A stretch of 64,000 bases of DNA. Origin: Scilla litardierei (lineage: Eukaryota > Streptophyta > Magnoliopsida > Asparagales > Asparagaceae). Position 1 is the first letter of the stretch. The number at the start of each line of letters is the position of its first letter. The notes under the pieces are model-generated. The model worked only from the letters and a program-made list of their open reading frames with translations, did not search any database and was not told where the DNA came from. Positions 33,457-43,300 of this stretch are shown in pieces. The position numbers and the translations under genes are program-made. Location: contig CM061134.1 in the NCBI GenBank assembly GCA_030789695.1, positions 60,705,334-60,769,333 on the forward strand, written 5' to 3'.

Positions 33457-34231
33457 TGTGACGGCCTGTATTCTGCAATACGAGTATTTACATATTCTAC
33501 GTATTTTTATATTTTAAAAGAATTTTAAAATAGTTTGTCATAAGTTTTATATCAAAAATGGTTTCAAAATTCTTTATAAAAAATATTTTGAATCATCAAA
33601 ATAGTTATGGAATATTTTATTAAGTTCGAGTATCATCAAATAAATATAAATAGTTTATATAATATTTTATATTCAATTATTACTATATAGCCGTATCAAT
33701 TAATTTTATATATAAACGTTATCAAAACGATTTGAAACTTTTACCATATGACTATATAGTCATTTAGTACTCCCAGTATTATTTTCGTATTTTTCTGGAG
33801 TCAACTCTACTTAGAACGGGCAAACCCACACCACAAAAGTTTTGGCCCAAAACTCATATCTCCATAGCTCAAACTCTGAAATAGACTCCGTATTCGTGAT
33901 CCTTGCGACGATACGAATCCGTGGTAATTGTTTGGGAATTTTTCAGAGTCTTATGAGAAAAACGATGTTTTAATATTAAAATAATAGTGTTATGTCGTTT
34001 TTACTAATTACAATTTCTAATTACCCTTAACTAGTTACTTTTACTTTAACCCTTAATTAATCCCCTAACCTACCCCCATTATCAGCCTCACCTAAGTTGG
34101 TCAGATCCGAAAAATTCGAATCCAACCGCCAACTCTATTCATTTAAACCTATTACTTCACATTCCTATATATAGAGCCCCCCTCTTCATATTGAACACGG
34201 CAGCTCCTCCAACAAAACTCATGCACCCCCC
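33457..34231 (+). mobile_element. Truncated 3' LTR of element A
   Basis: It starts TGTGACGGCCTG and follows the 5' LTR closely (ATATCAAAAATGGTTTCAAA, TATA at 34165-34174, CAGCTCCTCCAACAAAAC) to about position 800 of the LTR. It then breaks at a run of Cs where another LTR begins. The remaining 2.5 kb of this LTR is missing from the window. Confidence 0.88.
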
Positions 34232-35132
34232 TGTTGGATGCAACGTAGTCGATACAACGATCGATGACATCCTGTTTGATGATAACAAACGTTTGTGAAC
34301 GATTTGATGTGTGTGCTTAGTGTTTGCAGGAGTGGCGAGAACGTAAATATCCAAACGATGACTAAGTCAAAGAGATGGAGAAATTGATATACATGTAGCA
34401 ATCGGACTTGATCAAAGAGCTATACACATAGCAATTGTACTTGGTTAAAGTAGAAGGAGATGAGGAGAGATATATATTCATATCCATGGAGATTGATTCA
34501 ATATATTAAATTAGAGGAATCTAGATAGATGAGAGCAAATCCTATTCAAATTCCTTCACCAATTAGAGATTGCATCAAATCTCCTCAATCCCAAATCAAA
34601 TTTGCTTTCCTATCTCCAAGGGGATTTCATCATAGCCGAATTATCTTTTGCCACATCTCTCCTGACAGCATGCAACCTTGCCCTATCATTGCCGCATCCC
34701 TCCTTTTAAAACCCCTAGTTTTCCTCCATAAAAGGGCGGCCAAAAACTAAACAACACATATAGGAGGTGAGCAACAAAAAGAAGGAAAAAACTATTCTTA
34801 AAGGAACCCTGCTGTCGCAAAGACTCAACAGCCAAAAGCTCCCTTACCTATCATCCTCCAAGTCAAGATCTCCTAAGGCCAAAGGTTCAAACCCTATTAT
34901 CATTAGCCGCAATCAAAAAGCCATCATCAACATCTCCATTGGGTAAATCTCGTTGCCGTGAGCTTAAGCTTCAAAGATTCAATTGCTGCAAGGAGGCCAC
35001 ACACAAGGAGTCAAGGGCAACAAATCACACAAGCTTTTGAGTTCCGCTGGAAGCCCTAGCCGCATTGCTTGACGACCGATCAGCATCCTTGTCCAAGTGT
35101 CACGATCGAGAGGAACATCATCATCATGCTGC
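34232..35132 (+). mobile_element. Sirevirus-like copia LTR, 5' part
   Basis: It begins TGTTGGATGCAACG and carries TTTGATGATAACAAACG and GTGTTTGCAGG near its start, features common in plant Sirevirus/Maximus LTRs. CATAAAAGG at 34728-34736 is a TATA candidate. It inserted into the element A 3' LTR and was itself cut by E1 at 35133. Its far end is not in the window. Lineage is by resemblance only. Confidence 0.55.
34728..34736 (+). promoter_or_regulatory. TATA-like box of the Sirevirus-like LTR
   Basis: CATAAAAGG precedes GCGGCC and a purine-rich leader. Confidence 0.45.
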
Positions 35133-35436
35133 TGATCGGTCCATATTTTACACCTTTTTTCTACATATTTGCATGCTATTTCGGTTGCTCATATTGCGAT
35201 TTTCACGATTATTCGATGATATTGTGTTACTTTTCACTATTTCTTGTTTTTGTCGGATTTCAGGAAATATAGAGCGATCAGGAGCAAAATGAGCTTAAGG
35301 GACTTGCACCCGCTCCGGAGCGCCACCCAAGGCTCGTTTGAGGGCTATTCGGTGATGGGAGACGGGTGGAAGAAGAAGGAACTCTGTAGGAGTGACGAGG
35401 AGGAGAAACAGAGAAGATTGGGTATTTACAGCATGC

Positions 35437-36069
35437 CACTCGACCGAGTGGAGCACTCACTCGACCGAGCAAGAAGACCACTCGGCCGACCCGACCGGAC
35501 ACGCTCCAACAGAAGGAATTGGGCGTGCACTCGGCCGAGGGACGATATCCCACTCGACCGAGTATGAAGATCGCATCGCCCGAGTGGCAGGGAAAATCCA
35601 CCATCAAAAAAGGCCGACTTACTGAAAATGTACAGGCTTTTGACGGTTCCGACTCAGCCGAGCAAGAAATGCCCCCCCCCGGTCGAGTAAGTAAAGCCAC
35701 TCGGCCGAGTCACCTCCGAAGATAGACCCCCCAAGACCCCCGACTTACTGGAATTTTACAGTGTCTATCACTCGGCCGACTAGAGAAGCCCACTCGACCG
35801 AGTAGAGAAGTCAACTCGGCCGAGTGATGCCGAGGACATGCAACGCCCAGATTTTCAGACAGCCTCCCACTCTTTTGAAATCTGCTATCATTACAGCAAG
35901 AAAAGTATTTTTCTCATATTTTTTATGGATAGTAGACTTCATGAAGATTCCAACGCCGCTAAGAACGCACAAACCTGAGGTCGGATGAAATCTGGAGAAT
36001 TTCTGCAATTTGATGCTGCAGTGCTGGAATTTCCACTCGGCCGAGTCACATTTTCCACTCGGCCGAGTC
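35437..36069. repeat. Array of ACTCGGCCGAGT palindromes in the E1 5' LTR
   Basis: About 14 copies of CACTCGGCCGAGTG or variants (CTCGACCGAG, CTCGCCCGAG, CTCAGCCGAG) lie upstream of the TATA box, irregularly spaced. The 3' LTR (41410-41800) and the E2 LTRs carry the same array. Spacing and palindromy do not fit CRISPR. Confidence 0.9.
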
Positions 36070-36163
36070 GGCGACGGGCCCAGATTTTAAGTTGCGGTTT
36101 GGGCTGTTTTTGGGTATGAATTTGAGGGGTTTTCTAGGGTTTCTTGCTAGGGTTTTGGGAGAG

Positions 36164-36171
36164 TATTTAAG
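36164..36171 (+). promoter_or_regulatory. TATA-like box of the E1 5' LTR
   Basis: TATTTAAG stands where E2 has CTATATAAGG (48629-48638). Confidence 0.5.
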
Positions 36172-36553
36172 GGTTTTGTAGCCACCATTAGAGGAGGATC
36201 CCCATTATGTTTTCTTAGCCCCCATGTGTTTTTCTTAGGATTATTTTAGAGGTTAAGCCATGCCATAGGCCCCCTCTTGGATCTAAAAGCTTGTATTTTG
36301 GATTGAAGATCTTCATCAAGCTAAGTATTTTCTTCTTTTTATTTGAATCTTTGTTTTTCTATCTTTTTGTATGCAAGCAATGATTTCTATTGATTCTCAT
36401 ATCCTTATTGTTATGCTAGAGTAGATTTGTTGTTCTAGGGTTTGGGGATGAACCCTATGGATCTAATTTCATATTTGTGATGAATGAATTTCTAAATTGC
36501 TAGAATTGCTAGGAGGTTAGGTTGTGATTGATTTACTACGGATAGCTAGGGAT

Positions 36554-36856
36554 TTCCATCGATTTGGGATTTGCAAGAGATTGGATTCTAATCGATGGGA
36601 AGGCCTAGATATTCGATTTAGATTTACAATTGAATTTCTCTAGATTTGGTTTGCAAGAGATTGGACCAAAGTTAGGATTTTTAATTGTAAATCTATACCC
36701 ATATTCGTTTGCAAGAGATTGGACGAATACGAACTATCACAACCTAGATCGTAACTTGAGTTTGCACGAGAGTGGGCTCGAGGAGCGATTGGACGATGAT
36801 GTCGATCTTCATGCTAGCGGCTTAGGTTAGGGTTTACAAGAGATTGGGCCCTAATC
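36554..36856 (+). repeat. Five stem-loops with constant loop TTGCAAGAGATTGG
   Basis: Loops lie at 36571-36584, 36651-36664, 36709-36722, 36762-36775 and 36834-36847 (TTGCAAGAGATTGG; the fourth is TTGCACGAGAGTGG, the fifth starts TTACAAG). Each is flanked by a different self-complementary pair, for example CTAGATTTGGT/ACCAAAGTTAG, ATATTCGT/ACGAATA, CTTGAGT/GCTCGAG and GGTTAGGGT/GCCCTAATC. All are downstream of the TATA box, hence in the transcribed leader. Confidence 0.85.
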
Positions 36857-37260
36857 TAGGTTGCTATAGACCGGCAATAGCGCGAGAGCGTGAGCTTGGT
36901 TCTCTATTCAGTTACGACTAGTTCACCTCAACACAAGTCTAGTAATATTGAGATTCACTATTTACGATGATGTATGACGATCCGTAGTGGGAATTACCTA
37001 GCCCTAGACACTTTTATTATATTGTATTTGAATCGATATTTGACCGATTTCTTTATCACCGACACCGACATCCACCACCATTTCCATTATATCATACCAT
37101 AGCCATCTCCACCAATAAAACCATCGTAGTCAAACCAACCTAGGATAGATTGGAGCCAACACCACCTCCTCGTGTTCGATACCCGCTCGCCACTCTACCG
37201 TGCGCTTGCAGTAAAACTACAATCGTTCTCCATGTGTATATCCGGGGCCGATCAAGTTTT

Positions 37261-37278
37261 TGGCGCCGTTGCCGGGGA
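37261..37278 (+). promoter_or_regulatory. Primer-binding site, tRNA-Asp type, first copy
   Basis: TGGCGCCGTTGCCGGGGA is complementary to the 3' end of plant tRNA-Asp and lies six bases after the LTR end. Confidence 0.85.
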
Positions 37279-37347
37279 TTTATCTCCGTGCATTTGCGCC
37301 ATACTAGGTTGTGCTCTTGGGTTGCATTTTGGGTGCGATCAAGTTTT

Positions 37348-37365
37348 TGGCGCCGTTGCCGGGGA
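37348..37365 (+). promoter_or_regulatory. Primer-binding site, tRNA-Asp type, second copy
   Basis: The same 18-mer, with its GATCAAGTTTT lead-in, is repeated 87 bp downstream. This second copy has the flank seen in E2 (GGTGTTTTCCGTTGGGTGCC). Confidence 0.85.
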
Positions 37366-37530
37366 GGTGTTTTCCGTTGGGTGCCAATTTGTCACAATTA
37401 GGTTGATTAGACTACGAAAAAAAACTAACAAAAGGAAATTTTCACCCCCGCCACCATTATTATCATTTCTATATTCTTTTGTGCCACTGATATCTTTTCT
37501 CCAGGTATTTATCTTTGTTGATCAGGTGCT

Positions 37531-39003
37531 ATGGATTATACTACATGGACCACAGATTTTGATCAGAGTGCTCAGATGGGAGATTACTATTTTGATCAGA
37601 GTCCTCAGATGGGAGAATACTATTATGATCAGAGTGCTCAGACGGGAGAATACTATTATGATCAGAGTGCTCAGATGGGAGAATACTTTTTTGAGGAGAT
37701 GCACTGGCCCGAGCTTGATGAGAGACAACAGATTTTTTTTGATGAGATGCATGCACACCAGGTTGAAATGCAAGCCGGGCTTGAAAAGAGTAACCTTATA
37801 TTGGAACGGGTGAAGAGGCAACTTGAAATGAATGCGCTCATGTTTAAGGTTGCGATGATTCCCAAAGATATCAGTTCTGTTCCTTCATCTTATGGGCAAG
37901 AAGCATCTCCAATCATATTACCAGAGCCAGAATGTGCCGCCGTCGATCCCACATCCTACAATACAGCTGTTGCATATGAAGAGTGGATAGACGAAGGTAC
38001 AGTGGAGGAAGCAGAAATTGAGCCACTAGCGCAGCCAGAGGAGGATGGATTTCAGAGATTATTGGAGGGTCTCTTGGAGTCAGTGAGGTTCACCGGTTCA
38101 GAGAGCATTACAGCAGGTGATGCATTTGAGCTACGATTTACAGATTTTGCTATGAACCGTGTTTCAGCTGCAGGAACAATTGAGGAGGACATCCATGTCA
38201 GTCTTGAGGGGGATAGACTATATTTTCAGATTGCTTGCGGGCATTCCCATCCACATGATACATCCCCACAAGCTGACACACCTGAGCAGTCAGCATCACC
38301 ATCCCAGAGAGAGCCTACATTGATAGTTGATGAGAAGGCAAAGGAGCACACTATCGAGCCAGAGCATATTGCCGCGAAGGCCTCACATACGGAGCCAGAG
38401 CATGCTTTTGAGGAGGCCTTACATACAGAGCCAGAGCTTCTCACAGAGGAGGTCGTACATCAGGACGAGGACACAACCATTCATGAGAATCCCGAGCACT
38501 ACCCTCCTCCATTAGAGCTTCTGCAGCCACCTCATCCTTCCACTGACGTCGAGGACTATTCCACAGAGTTTACTGCTCCTACTCAGGGAGATATTTTTAC
38601 CCATTCCATTTTTGAATCATGTATTCCATTTGATATTTACTTTGATTCAGATATTTTTGACACGTCATACCTTTTGCAGTGCACGTACGATTATGGACCG
38701 GAGGTATGCTTGGACGTGTCACAGTTTGACGAGCCTATCGAGAAAGTCCACACCTATGATCTAGATTTACCTGAGCAGTTGAGAGAGGATACCATAGAGA
38801 CAGCTATCAGGGCATGTGAGAATATTGGATTATTTCCAGGGAAGTATCGTCCACCATTATTTATTTCATATATTTCTATAGACGATCCTCTTTGGAATAC
38901 TTTTATTATGAGGGTGAAATTTTTGCAGCGAACTGATGCATCCTATTCTCTGCAGGGTACAGGTGGAGTCCTTGTGAGAATGCTGGAGGATGCATTGCTA
39001 TAG
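37531..39003 (+). CDS. Orphan ORF of the E family, unknown function
   Basis: A 490-codon ATG frame is the first and only long ORF after the PBS, the place where gag normally sits. I do not recognise the protein. Visible parts: four tandem 11-residue repeats of the form DQSAQMGEYYY (codons 37561-37692), a heptad-like charged stretch around residues 70-115 (ERVKRQLEMNAL), then a strongly acidic, Pro/Thr/Glu-rich middle with repeated TEPE words (about 255-330), and an aromatic, ordered-looking C-terminal part (YLLQCTYDYGPEV, RPPLFISYISIDDPLW). There is no CCHC knuckle, protease or RT motif. It ends at a TAG at 39001-39003 where E2 reads GAG and continues 42 codons. The E2 copy (49892-51489) is frameshifted near its start instead. 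It could be a much diverged Gag or an accessory protein. Confidence 0.7.
   Translation: MDYTTWTTDFDQSAQMGDYYFDQSPQMGEYYYDQSAQTGEYYYDQSAQMGEYFFEEMHWPELDERQQIFFDEMHAHQVEMQAGLEKSNLILERVKRQLEMNALMFKVAMIPKDISSVPSSYGQEASPIILPEPECAAVDPTSYNTAVAYEEWIDEGTVEEAEIEPLAQPEEDGFQRLLEGLLESVRFTGSESITAGDAFELRFTDFAMNRVSAAGTIEEDIHVSLEGDRLYFQIACGHSHPHDTSPQADTPEQSASPSQREPTLIVDEKAKEHTIEPEHIAAKASHTEPEHAFEEALHTEPELLTEEVVHQDEDTTIHENPEHYPPPLELLQPPHPSTDVEDYSTEFTAPTQGDIFTHSIFESCIPFDIYFDSDIFDTSYLLQCTYDYGPEVCLDVSQFDEPIEKVHTYDLDLPEQLREDTIETAIRACENIGLFPGKYRPPLFISYISIDDPLWNTFIMRVKFLQRTDASYSLQGTGGVLVRMLEDALL
37561..37692 (+). repeat. Four 33-bp tandem repeats in the E1 ORF
   Basis: Units start at 37561, 37594, 37627 and 37660, each GATCAGAGTGCTCAGATGGG plus 13 bases. 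Length is an exact multiple of three, so the frame is kept. Confidence 0.95.
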
Positions 39004-41104
39004 TTCGTTGGAGTCCGTGGACACATGCATCTGGCAGAGCCACGGAAAGAGCAGTTGGAGCAGTTGCCTGCACCGGCAAAGATACTGGATCCGCCTTTTG
39101 CTATAGGTGATATCAATCCAGTAGTGTAGAAATTTTTATGCTTTCAATACACCCGAATCCTCTCGACAGCGAGGGGACCATATAGATTTGATTGAATAAA
39201 TATCACCTCTTATGACGGCAACAAAAATTTTTACACCCCAAACCCATTATATATATTAATTGCCCTCTTTATATTTTGATGTGTCACATCCCTTTTGCTC
39301 ACCACCCACCGAGCATTTCTTTCATGTGAAACCTTACTTTCTTATTTGTTTGACTTGATATCGCTTAGTGAAGCAGTGATATTTTTGATCGAGTCATTTG
39401 AATAAGATTGTTTGGTATAAGCTTGGGGGAAGGCGCGCTCATGCATCATTGTATGTGCATGTAGTTACATTAGGATTCCACATCATTCATGTCATCATTT
39501 TTCATTCGCCCCCCATATTTATCGTTGTTCCTCACATTCTTCCATTATGATCACATTGAGGACAATGCGAAGTTTAAGCTTGGGGGAGTGCATTTCCATG
39601 CCATTTAGATGCATTAGTTGCATTTTTACTTTATTTTAGGATTTTTAAAATTTTTCAAAATTTTGCATCATCTTTTCGAATTTACCATTTTATTTTTCTT
39701 TTATGTGTGTTCATGCATCATATTGTGTGCTTGTTTTTCTTTTCTTTCCTCTCTTTTACTTTTATTTTTTTTATTTCCCTTTCTTTTTTTCCGCTAGATG
39801 AATTTCGTATGATGATATCTCTTATTGCCTTAGCAACCATCACGATGCTTATTATTCCTTGCCATGCTACTTAGGGTATTTCAGTATCATGCTTTCCATG
39901 TGCTTGCTTGTATATTCTTTTGATGATTTCTCTTTATGAATGCATGATATTAGTTGAAACTGAATGTATGGATTAGTGTTTAGTATGCTTTTGTTGGAAG
40001 TGCACCAAGATTCACGCATCAATTGTATAACGGAAGCATCTGCCTTATTGTTTTATTCACCTTCTGATATGAAAGTATTATTCACCGCTTGACTTCGCTT
40101 TTTATTGAGATGATTGAGAATATCCATACTTACATATGAGTTTTAGTTGAAGTAATATTTTATTGAACCGTTCGTGCACATCTTAGAGTGAACTGAGTGT
40201 TACATTATTTCCTTCTCCACATATATCTTTTTATTCTCTACATGTCACTTGAGTTCACCTCCTAAAGCTACTTATATCACATCCATTTCCCAAAAAATTC
40301 CTACAAAAGAAAAGTTAGCTCCAAAAAGTCCAAAAAGCCAAAAAGGATCCAAAAGCCAAAAATACAAATCATATAGCTCCTACAAAAATCCAAAAAAGAA
40401 AAATGAGAAACAAAAAGTTCAAAAAGAAAAAAATGAGAAAGAAAAAAATTTCTCTATCTCATTATTGGAGCCACAAAAATACTTGGGAAAACCAAGGCAA
40501 AAATCCCATTTTCCACTATCATATTCCTTTAGATGCGATGCCTCAAGCTAAGCTTGGGGGGTGAACTCATTTGACCATATGAGTGAGTACGACATTAGAG
40601 TGGAGAGGTGCACGAATGAGGAAGTTTGATAATGCTGAAACTTAGCAAAATATATTAGATATGGAGATTTTTCATGATTTGAAATAAATATGTGAATGCC
40701 ATGACTCTTATTGTATTCTCTATTGCATGTTTGGTGTGTATCTTATATGCTTCATTTATAACTTTTGATTGAAAAGTGCATCGCCAACATTCGTATATTA
40801 AATTCTATGAAATGCATGATGTGGATATGAGTTGATTGCATGAATTTAGGGAGTCCCTACCTTTGTTCTTAAAAGCTTGCAAGTACCATGTTTAAATAAG
40901 ATATGAAATCTTTATAGCATGTGATTTGTATTTTCCAAGTTATCGTGATGTGTAGCTTATGGCTTGAGATCTGAGAGAAGAATCTAGCGACCCTTCCACC
41001 TCGTGTTCTTTCTTTTTCATTTCATTTTCTTTATTTTCATCTCCCGAGTTCGTCTCTCTATTTATCTTCCTCGAGGACGAGTAAGAGGTAAGCTTGGGGG
41101 ATTT
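39004..41104 (+). other. Non-coding 3' internal region of E1
   Basis: AT-rich, with the word AAGCTTGGGGG at 39419, 39576, 40550 and 41090; the last is the likely polypurine tract. A Lys-rich frame at 40249-40551 lacks an ATG start, is low complexity and differs from E2 by indels, so it is not called as a gene. CCTCGAGGACGAG at 41070 resembles the GAGGAC loop upstream of other gypsy tracts. Confidence 0.7.
41090..41104 (+). promoter_or_regulatory. Polypurine-like tract of E1
   Basis: AAGCTTGGGGGATTT ends right at the 3' LTR start, as at 53446-53460 in E2. Confidence 0.65.
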
Positions 41105-41949
41105 TGATCGGTCCATATTTTACACCTTTTTTTCTACATATTTGCATGCCATTTCGGTTGCTCATCTTGCGATTTTCACGATTATTCGATGATATTGTGT
41201 TACTTTTCACTATTTCTTGTTTTTGTCGGATTTCAGGAAATATGGAGCGATCGGGAGCAAAAATGAGCTTAAGGGACTTGCACCCGCTCCGGAGCGCCAC
41301 CCAAGGCTCTTTTGAGGGCTATTCGGCGATGGGAGACGGGTGGAAGAAGAAGGAACTCCGTAGAAGTGACGAGGAGGAGAAACAGAGAAGATTGGGCATT
41401 TACAGCATGCCACTCGGCCGAGTGGAGCACTCACTCGGCCGAGCAAGAAGACCACTCGGCCGACTCGACCGGACACGCTCCAACAGAAGGAATTGGGCGT
41501 GCACTCGGCCGAGGGACGATATCCCACTCGGCCGAGTATGAAGATCGCATCGCCCGAGTGGCATGGAAAATCCACCATCAAAAAAGGCCGACTTACTGGA
41601 AATGTACAGGCTTTTGACGGTTCCGACTCGGCCGAGCAAGAAATGCCCCCCCGGCCGAGTAAGTAAAGCCACTCGGCCGAGTCACCTCCAAAGATAGACC
41701 ACCCAAGACCCCCGACTTATTGGAATTTTACAGGTTCTATCACTCGGCCGAGTAGAGAAGCCGAGCACTCGACCGAGTAGAGAAGTCAACTCGGCCGAGT
41801 GATGCCGAGGACATGCAGCGCCCAGATTTTCAGACAATCTCCAACTCTTTTGAAATCTGCTATCATTCCAGCAAGCAAAGTATTTTTCTCATATTTTTTA
41901 TGGATAATATACTTCATGACGATTCCAACGCCGCCAAGAACGCACAAAT
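41105..41949 (+). mobile_element. Truncated 3' LTR of E1
   Basis: It matches the 5' LTR from TGATCGGTCC through the palindrome array to AACGCACAAATC. At 41949/41950 the sequence switches to family D (GCTATTGCGATTGCGATGCT). It therefore lacks TATA, stem-loops and 3' end of its own. Confidence 0.88.
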
Positions 41950-42720
41950 CGCTATTGCGATTGCGATGCTAGAGTAGTGTGGTTCTAGGGCTTATGGATG
42001 AATCTAGGACCCTAGGGATTGTATGTTAGGTTAACCTTAGTTTGACAAATCTAGGTTTGCTCTATGGTAGTTTGAAAAAGGTTTTTGGGGGATTAGCCTT
42101 AGAATTGGAGGATTGCGAAGTAGCTCCATATATAGGGAGAATCCCGACGATTCCATTTAGGGCTTAGTGGCCGCCTTCAAGGCTTGTGATCACGAGAGTG
42201 ACTTGAGTGCTAGGGGTGATTACTAATCCCCTATCCGCTAGTCGATGACTATGAAAGTAGCTCGACTGCTAGAACCAACCATAGTGTAGCATCCCAATCT
42301 GTAAATCACGCGAGTGGATACAGATTGCGATGCGGGAACCAGTGTCAAGCGTAATGCACTCATTCGCGTGCGAAGATGATTGCGAAAGCAGAGCTGCACG
42401 TGGGAATGCATTAGACGAGTAGGACAACAGAAGTTAAATACTAGTTTCCATCATCAGATGTGACACTCATACCCTTATCCATCGTTCAACGAAAGGACCC
42501 TTGACCTGACATCCATAACCGAAAGGCCTAGCGAGGACTCTCGAACGCATTGGACTTCTATTATTTCGTAACGCCATTTTTGTAACAATCAATTTCTACG
42601 TGACAACCCCCTGACCACGCATTCTCCCTCTTCCAACAAGCTAAACACTAAACAACTGCCTCCGTAGAGTTCGACAATCTTTATATACTGTAACCACCGT
42701 GCACTTGCGATGATTCACAC
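41950..42720 (+). mobile_element. Family D LTR, 3' part, fused to E1
   Basis: 41950-42224 matches 13130-13414 and then continues past the point where the first D copy is interrupted (CTAATCCCCTATCC). The exact 3' end is not resolved; a stretch resembling the end of the E LTR (GTTCGACA, then CCGTGCACTTGCGATGA) is near 42667-42714. No PBS was recognised after it. Confidence 0.65.
42100..42413 (+). repeat. Stem-loop array of family D LTR
   Basis: TTGGAG-GATTGCGAAGTAG-CTCCAT (about 42104), TTCAAG-loop with CACGAGAGTGA-CTTGAG (42177), AGTCGA-TGACTATGAAAGTAGC-TCGACT (42240), CAATCTGTA-AATCACGCGAGTGGA-TACAGATTG (42296-42328, perfect 9-bp stem) and TAATGCA...TGCATTA (42352-42413). Loops share CACGARAGTR; stems differ. 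Confidence 0.75.
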
Positions 42721-43300
42721 CCCTGGGTGTGAGCTCGAGGCGATGAACAACGACCTCTATGAGGTCGGCTCCCTCAGTAGCTACACTTTACTTGGAAGTC
42801 CACTACGATGTCGGCTCCTTCAGCAGCTTCATCCAAGGTTCTTCCTGCCTGATAGCCCAGCTTCCATAAATGCCATGTTCAGTCTTCGGCGATCCCCTAT
42901 CTAGTGGAAAGCTGTCCAGGTTTATCCAACCGCATAATAAGCAGGGGTATTTAATTTGAAAGTCTGCGAGTACCCTTCCTTATCTGTTCACCACGCAATC
43001 CAGATACATGCACACAAACACTAAAAACCTTAGCCTCCTTCCTCGTGCTTGGAACTGACTTAGGCATCAGAGGCAAATCGGAGGCACCCCCTCCGATCCG
43101 TTCTTCCCTCTGTTTCATGTAGGTAACTAATGAGAAAAAACCATGTCCAGGCTCTCAGTTGGTACGAGATTCTTGCATCCAACTGTGTGCGAGTTTTCTG
43201 CATCAACATCGATTATACATTTGAAAACCTTTTTTGAATTCTAGGGCTAACTAGAACAAGATAAAGAGTTGCTGAAATTTGATCTTGGTAAATCAATGGT
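42721..43300. other. Unassigned stretch
   Basis: No gene or element boundary is recognised. GATGAACAACGACCTCTATG and GAGGTCGGCTCCCTCAGTAG at 42742 vaguely resemble 12050-12090 before the first D LTR. Confidence 0.4.

Larger units (their letters stand above)
35133..37254 (+). mobile_element. 5' LTR of E1 (2122 bp)
   Basis: TGATC at the start and GATCA at the end are perfect inverted termini. Order: TTTTCACGAT block, palindrome array (35437-36069), TATA-like TATTTAAG (36164-36171), ATGCTAGAGTAG block, stem-loop array (36554-36856), then a CACC-rich end. Frames on either strand in the palindrome region are artefacts of the repeat. Confidence 0.9.
35133..41949 (+). mobile_element. Non-autonomous gypsy element E1
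   Basis: It has a complete 5' LTR (35133-37254), an Asp-tRNA PBS present twice, one long ORF (37531-39003), about 2.1 kb of non-coding sequence, a G-rich tract and a truncated 3' LTR (41105-41949). No protease, RT or integrase is present. It is the same family as E2 (47728-55435). The 3' LTR is fused to a family D LTR at about 41950, so no TSD can be read (left flank GCTGC). Confidence 0.88.

Noticed and set aside
35430..36070. Regularly recurring palindromes suggesting a CRISPR array
   Set aside because: Spacing is irregular, spacers are conserved between LTR copies, and the context is a plant gypsy LTR.
40249..40551. Lys-rich 100-codon frame in E1, with a counterpart at 52626-52907
   Set aside because: It starts at TTG, not ATG, is low complexity, and the two copies differ by frame-changing indels, so coding is not supported.
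41210..41672. Frames on the minus strand of the E1 3' LTR
   Set aside because: They reflect the CTCGGCCGAG palindromes read in reverse and also occur in the 5' LTR.
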